Positions 41,801-47,800 of a stretch of DNA of 64,000 nucleotides are shown in pieces. The translations under genes and the position numbers were made by a program. How positions within the stretch are numbered: the stretch's first letter is position 1; the number at the start of each line of letters is the position of its first letter. Source of the stretch: an uncultured Verrucomicrobia subdivision 3 bacterium. Its GTDB lineage: Bacteria; Verrucomicrobiota; Verrucomicrobiia; Limisphaerales; UBA8199. The notes beneath the pieces are model-generated. The model worked only from the letters and a program-made list of their open reading frames with translations, made no database searches and was not told where the DNA came from. The DNA is taken from contig CAIWMU010000139.1 in NCBI GenBank assembly GCA_903913865.1, positions 16,915-80,914 of the forward strand. The letters run 5' to 3'.

Positions 41801-44800
41801 ACACCTACACAGGGTTGGCCTTGGACCGGCAGTATTACGCAGCCATCGCCGCCGTTGATGCGGCAGGCAACTGCAATTCTTCCGTAGCCCCGCTTGTGTT
41901 CTCACTGCCAAGCAGCCTTCCTCCGGCGGTCTCCGTGGCTGTGGTCCCGGTGGGAGCTTCCTCGGCGAATGTGACGTGGACCTCTTATAACACATCGTCC
42001 CTTCTGGGTTTCGCCGGATTCCGGGTTTACTCAGAGACGAACAGTTTCACCTCGGTTGCCGGACTGACTCCCAAAGTCATTCTCGGCACCTCTGTCAGGT
42101 CTGCCCAGTTCGATTCCTTGGATCGGACCAGGAGTTATTACTTCGCAGTTGTTGGTTTCAATGTTAACACCCAGTTCAACTCGGCGGTCACAGCCGCCAG
42201 TTGGTCCGATCCATACGCGGGGAACATTGCCGCCAGTGTCACTCTCGGAGGCGCAGGACAGCCGATCGTGGACATCCTTCAGGATGTTTCAATTGTGAGC
42301 AATGCCGTGGTCACCATTCCCGCGGGCACCACCGTGCGTGTGGCTCCGGGCAAGGGAATTTCAGTCCGCCAGGGCGCGCTGGTCGCGAATGGCACGGCTC
42401 TGGATCCTGTCACATTCACATCTGCAAATGATCAGCCAGGCCTATCCCCGAATGCGGGTGACTGGAAGGGGATTCAGCTGGGTAGCACAAGCGGAAGCTC
42501 ATCCTTGCGCCACGTTTTTGTGAAGTTCGCCGCCGGTTTGTCCGTGAGCAATTGTTCACCCTCAATTGAGGCATTCAGTGCGCTTTACAATGTTCCGGCT
42601 GGATTGACCGTTACGAACGGAGGATCAGTGGTCACAACGAATGCGCTGCTAGCCTACAACGGGCTGGGCGCGTTGCAGCTTGGATCCGGGGTTCTCACCA
42701 TTCGAGGTTCCGTGCTTAAGAACAACGACACCAATGCCCTTGCTGCAGGCGGTGCCGTCATGAATGGTCAGGGAAATTGGTGGGGGAGTGCCAGCTCAAC
42801 CGACATCGACGCCACGATCCGGGGAACCATCGACCGGTCCTCCTTCCTGCAGAGCGAGCCACTTCTGACTCCCGCCATTGGAACGGTAAACAACGTGACG
42901 CAGGTGGGCAGCGCATCCGTGAACCTGCGGCTTGCGTGCAGGACTGCCGATACGATGCGCGTGAGCGAGGATTCAACGTTTTATGCCGTGTTCTTTGGTC
43001 CGTTCACGAACACCCTGCCGTTTGCCCTGAGCAGCGGGGGAGGGGAGAAGACGGTGTTTGCCCAGTACCGGAGCGTGACTGGCCAGACCAGCGCCCCTGT
43101 CGCGATCACCATCAACTACATCACTGCGGGGCCGACGATTTCGTCGTTCAACCTCTCCGAGGGGCAGTTGCTGAATCGCCCGGTTCGCGTTCTTGCTGAT
43201 GCCTCAGCACCTCTTGGCATGGCTGGAATGGAATTCTACGTTGATAATGTGGGACTTTCCACAAACTCGGGAGGCTCGCTCACCTATTGGTGGGACATTC
43301 GCAATTTCACGGTTGGGATTCACCGGGTTCGGGTTGTAGCCCGTGATACAAGTGGCAATTTTGCTGTGGCTGAGCGGAATCTCACCGTCTCACCAGTGCC
43401 GCCGACCGGCCCTGTCATTACAGACCCGGCAACCGATCTGGTGATCAATTCAAACTCCGTCACCATTGCGGGAAGTGCCGAGCCCTTCGTTGCCATCCGA
43501 CTGGTTCAGAACTCCGCCCCCGTTGGGAGCATCTTCGCCGACTCCCGTGGAAAGTGGGCCTTCACCAATCTCGCCCTCGTCGAGGGGACGAACCTGATGA
43601 CAGCTGTGGCTTTTGACACTTATGGTTCCGCGAATTCAAACATCCGCAACGTGGTTCGCGACTCAGGTCCTCCTGCTGCGCCGATCCTGAACTCTCCGAC
43701 CTACAGTCAGGGCGCAGGCTTGAATCTAAGCTGGCGCTTCGCTGATACGGGCGAAAGGGCCACCCGGTTCAGGGTCCTGTGGCATACAAATACATTCTCC
43801 ACTCCTGCCCAGGCTTCAGCTCAGAGTGGGATCATATCCGGAATGGCTTTTGCGCCCTCTGGTCTGGTTTCCGGTACCTATTATTTTGCGGTAATCGGCT
43901 ATGATGACGCCAACAACCCGAGCCCGATCTCAAATGTCCTGGCCTACAACTTTGATCCCCTTTCACCCTCGTTTGGGATTAACTTCGACAAGGGTGCTCC
44001 TGTGGGTGTGGGACCGCTACGGATTATTTTGACATCATCCAAGGCCCTCGCGAGTGCGCCTTCCCTGAATCTGAGACCTGTGAACGGGTCCCCCGTGGCC
44101 CTGCTGGTCACCAACACCGCGTTCAATACTTATGAGGGCACTCTGAATGTGACCCCATCCTTCCCCTCCGGGGTGCTTCAGTTCGTGGCATCAGGACAGG
44201 ATCTGGTTGGAAACACCTTCAATGGTGCTCCATCCGGCCCGGGCATGGTCATTGATGTCGCTCCTCCGTCAGGTATTGTGGCTTCCATACCCCAAGGTCC
44301 GCTGCAGGCGACGAATGCAACTAATATCACCATCAGCCTGACTCTGTCTGAATCGGTCAAGTCGGGCACGGTTCCCGCCCTGAGCTTTGGTCCGCCGATC
44401 GGTGCCTCTGTTCCGATTCCCTTGACAGGCTCCGGCTCAAATTGGTCTGGGGTGCTTCAACTCCAGCCGACGATGGGCTCCGGCTATGCGACCTTCTCCA
44501 TGACGGCAACCGATGTGCTTGAGAACGTGGGCCACCTGATAACGCGTGGCAGCCCGTTGGAAATCTATAACACAACCCTGCCATCCGCCCCGGGGCAGCC
44601 GGTGAATTTCCAGTGGAGCAGTCTGTCTGCGGGGAGGGTGCAACTCAGTTGGAATGCTGTTTCCAACGCTGAAATCTATCGTGTTTACAGTGAGATCGGG
44701 ACCAACCTTTTTGTCACTCCGACGAATCTGGTTGCGGACAACATTACCTCAAACTCATTCATCGACCTACCCGGTGTGGATGGGCGCTACCGTTACGTCG

Positions 44801-47800
44801 TTACTGCCTTGCGTCGTGGGTCTGAGGGGACGAACTCGATCGTTCGGGTTGCCACATCGGATCGCACTCCGCCGCCGACTCCCACCAACGTCACCGTCCA
44901 GTTGCTGGCCTCGGGAGTCCAGGTGCTCTGGCAGCCCGGGGTGGGGGAGACGCCCAATTACTTCCGCGTTTATCGGAATGGAGCACAAATCGCAACGGTG
45001 GGCTCCACCACAACCAATATCACTGATTCGCCGCCACGAGGGGTGATGAGTTATGTGGTTGCATCAGGGGACTCCCTCGGCAACGAAGCGCTGGCGACTC
45101 CGGCCGTAATCGAGTTGCTGGTGAGCGCGGTCAACAATCTGGTCGCCTATGTGACCCCAGGGCAGGCCCCATCACTTAGCTGGCTCTCCACGGATAACAC
45201 GGTGGTTGGATTCAACCTTTATCGCAACGGAGTCAAACAGAATACCACTCCGTTGGCCTCCCCGGCCTTTACGGATAATCTGGGGGTGCCACCCGGTTCC
45301 ACTTCCACCTATACAGTCCGTGCGGTGAACTCGACCAATGCGGAGAGTGCTCCCCGCACTGTAACCGTGATGGATGCTGCCATCGGGTTTCAAGAAAACC
45401 TCCAGGCTGGGATGGAGAACCCTCCTGTCACTTTCTGGTTTGATCGGCTCAAGGTCAGTGTGACCAACCGATCCGCAGGAGTGGATCTTCCGATCGACAC
45501 GGTGGTCGTCTCCCGGAGCCTCGCAGGGAGTGGGTTTGTCACTCGTGGGGCCAATGTTCAGACGGTTGTGGCTTCGGGCGGGCATTTGGAGTCCGAAATC
45601 GCCTTCCCTGCGGGCACGAACACCGGCCTGCTTAATGTCAGGGTGCAGGCCATTCAGCAGACCGATGCCGCTGGAAGCAGTGTCATCTACCAGCGCTTTC
45701 TGAACTACGACTCGGTAGTCCCGTTGGGAGCCATGGTGGATGTCAATTCCGCCCAACAACCTCTGGCGGGTGGACTTGCCAGCTTTACAGTGACCCTTTA
45801 CAACCGTGGCTATGCAGACATGGACGTGATGGTGACCAAAAACAACGGGTCAGATCCAGGTGATGTTTATCTCTCAGTTATTGACCGTTTTGGTCAGGAA
45901 GTGGGACGCACTCAATATAAAGGCACACCGCCGGGGACGTTTTTCGCTCTGGACGGTCGTGGGTTCCTTAGGATTGCACCAGGCGATTCCAAGAGCTTCA
46001 CCATTGCGAATGTTCTGGTTCCTGATGCGCTGGGGACTAATCTGACCCAGTTCGTCGTCACGGTTCCACGAATTTTCTACCGGTTGGGTTCCGCCGACGA
46101 AGCCGTCGCAGGGCCGCTGACCGGGGTCATGGAATCCTCACTGGCTCTCACGCCATACTATGGAGTGGCACAGGTGGACAAGCCCCTTTATGCCAACGAC
46201 GATGTTGTGCGCATCACGGGCCAGGCCATTGACCGCCAGACGGGTCTTCCCAAGCCGAACGCTCCGCTCAAGATTGGATTCTTTACCCGGGGTTGCCAGT
46301 TCTTCCATCCGGTGACTACCGACACAAACGGCAACTACCTGTTTGTTTGGAATCCGACACCTGGACTGAGTGGGACATTCAACGTCTGGGCTGCCCATCC
46401 TGAGGTCTTCGACACCCTCAAGCAGGCTCAATTCAAGCTCTACCGCTGCTACCTTTCTCCGTCCCAGCCTGAGCTGAGAATGAGCAAGAATGACACGATC
46501 AATTTCAGCATCACGTTGGTGAACCCAGGTGATGAGAATTTGACCGGGTTCAGCCTCCAATCCCAGTCGTTCCAAGTGGTCGGAACCAACCGGACGCCGA
46601 TTACAACCATTGGGGTGACTTCACTCTCGGCACCTGAGTTCAGCATCGCTCCCCGGTCATCGCAAAAGGTCAGCTTCCAAATCCAATCTGATCTGGATGC
46701 TCCCGACAATGCAGTGGTGGAACTTCGGTTCTCCTCCAGCGAGGGTGCCACAGCGACTTGCACAGCCAATTTGGCGCTTCTACCTGCGAATCCGTTGCTT
46801 GCAGTGGTTGACCCGCCGGTTGGATACGCTGAGGTGAGTGTCAACAGGGGGAACATCGCCAGCCGGACAGTGACTTTGGTAAACCGGGGCTTGCGTGCTC
46901 TGAAGGGAGTCACCGTTCAACCTCCCACAAACATTCACTGGATGAGTCTGAACCTCCCGATCTCGCCGGATGGTATGGTTCACATCCCCGACATTGCAGT
47001 TGGAGCCTCCAATGTGTTCACGGCCGTGTTTGCCCCCCCAACAAATGCACCGTTGGATTACATCAGCGATTTTGTCACCATCAAGGGGACCAACAGTCCC
47101 GCCAGCTTCAAGGTGAACATGTATGCCTTGGTCACCTCATCCCAAAAGGGCAAGGTGCAGTTCAGCGTGGATGACATTCTTGTGGAAGCGGTGCCAAATG
47201 CGACGATCCGAATCAAGAACACGATTCTGGAGCAGGAATACACCCTGAAAACCGATGCCAACGGAAAGGCAGAGATCGATAATCTGCAGGAAGGCCCGTG
47301 GGCGTGGCAGGTATCGGCTGCCGGGCACGGAACGACCGTGGGAGTTGTCGATGTCATCGCCAATCAAGTGGTTGGCGTGGACACCCGTCTCTCCCGCAGT
47401 TTGGTGACGGTCAGCTTCACCGTGACGCCGGTGCCTTTCACTGATCGTTACGAGATCACCATTGAGCAGACCTTCCAAACCCACGTGCCGGCCCCGGTTC
47501 TCATATTCAGGCCGTCCCTCATGGATTTCAAACGGATCCATGCCGGATTCGATGCAACGTTCATTGCGACGTTGAAGAATGAGGGGTTGATTGAGGCCGT
47601 CGATGTTCAGATTGTCGGCAGCGTCATTCCGCAGGGTCGGCTCACGCCGCTGATCAACTACTTCCCCAAGCTTGCAGCCCAGCAGGTGGTGGAGATCCCG
47701 ATGCACTTCCAATATGGTGGTTACACATCGACCACCAACAGTTCGGGTCCCGGATTGACCTCTCCATGCGGACGGAAGCGTTGTTTTGGCTATGATATTG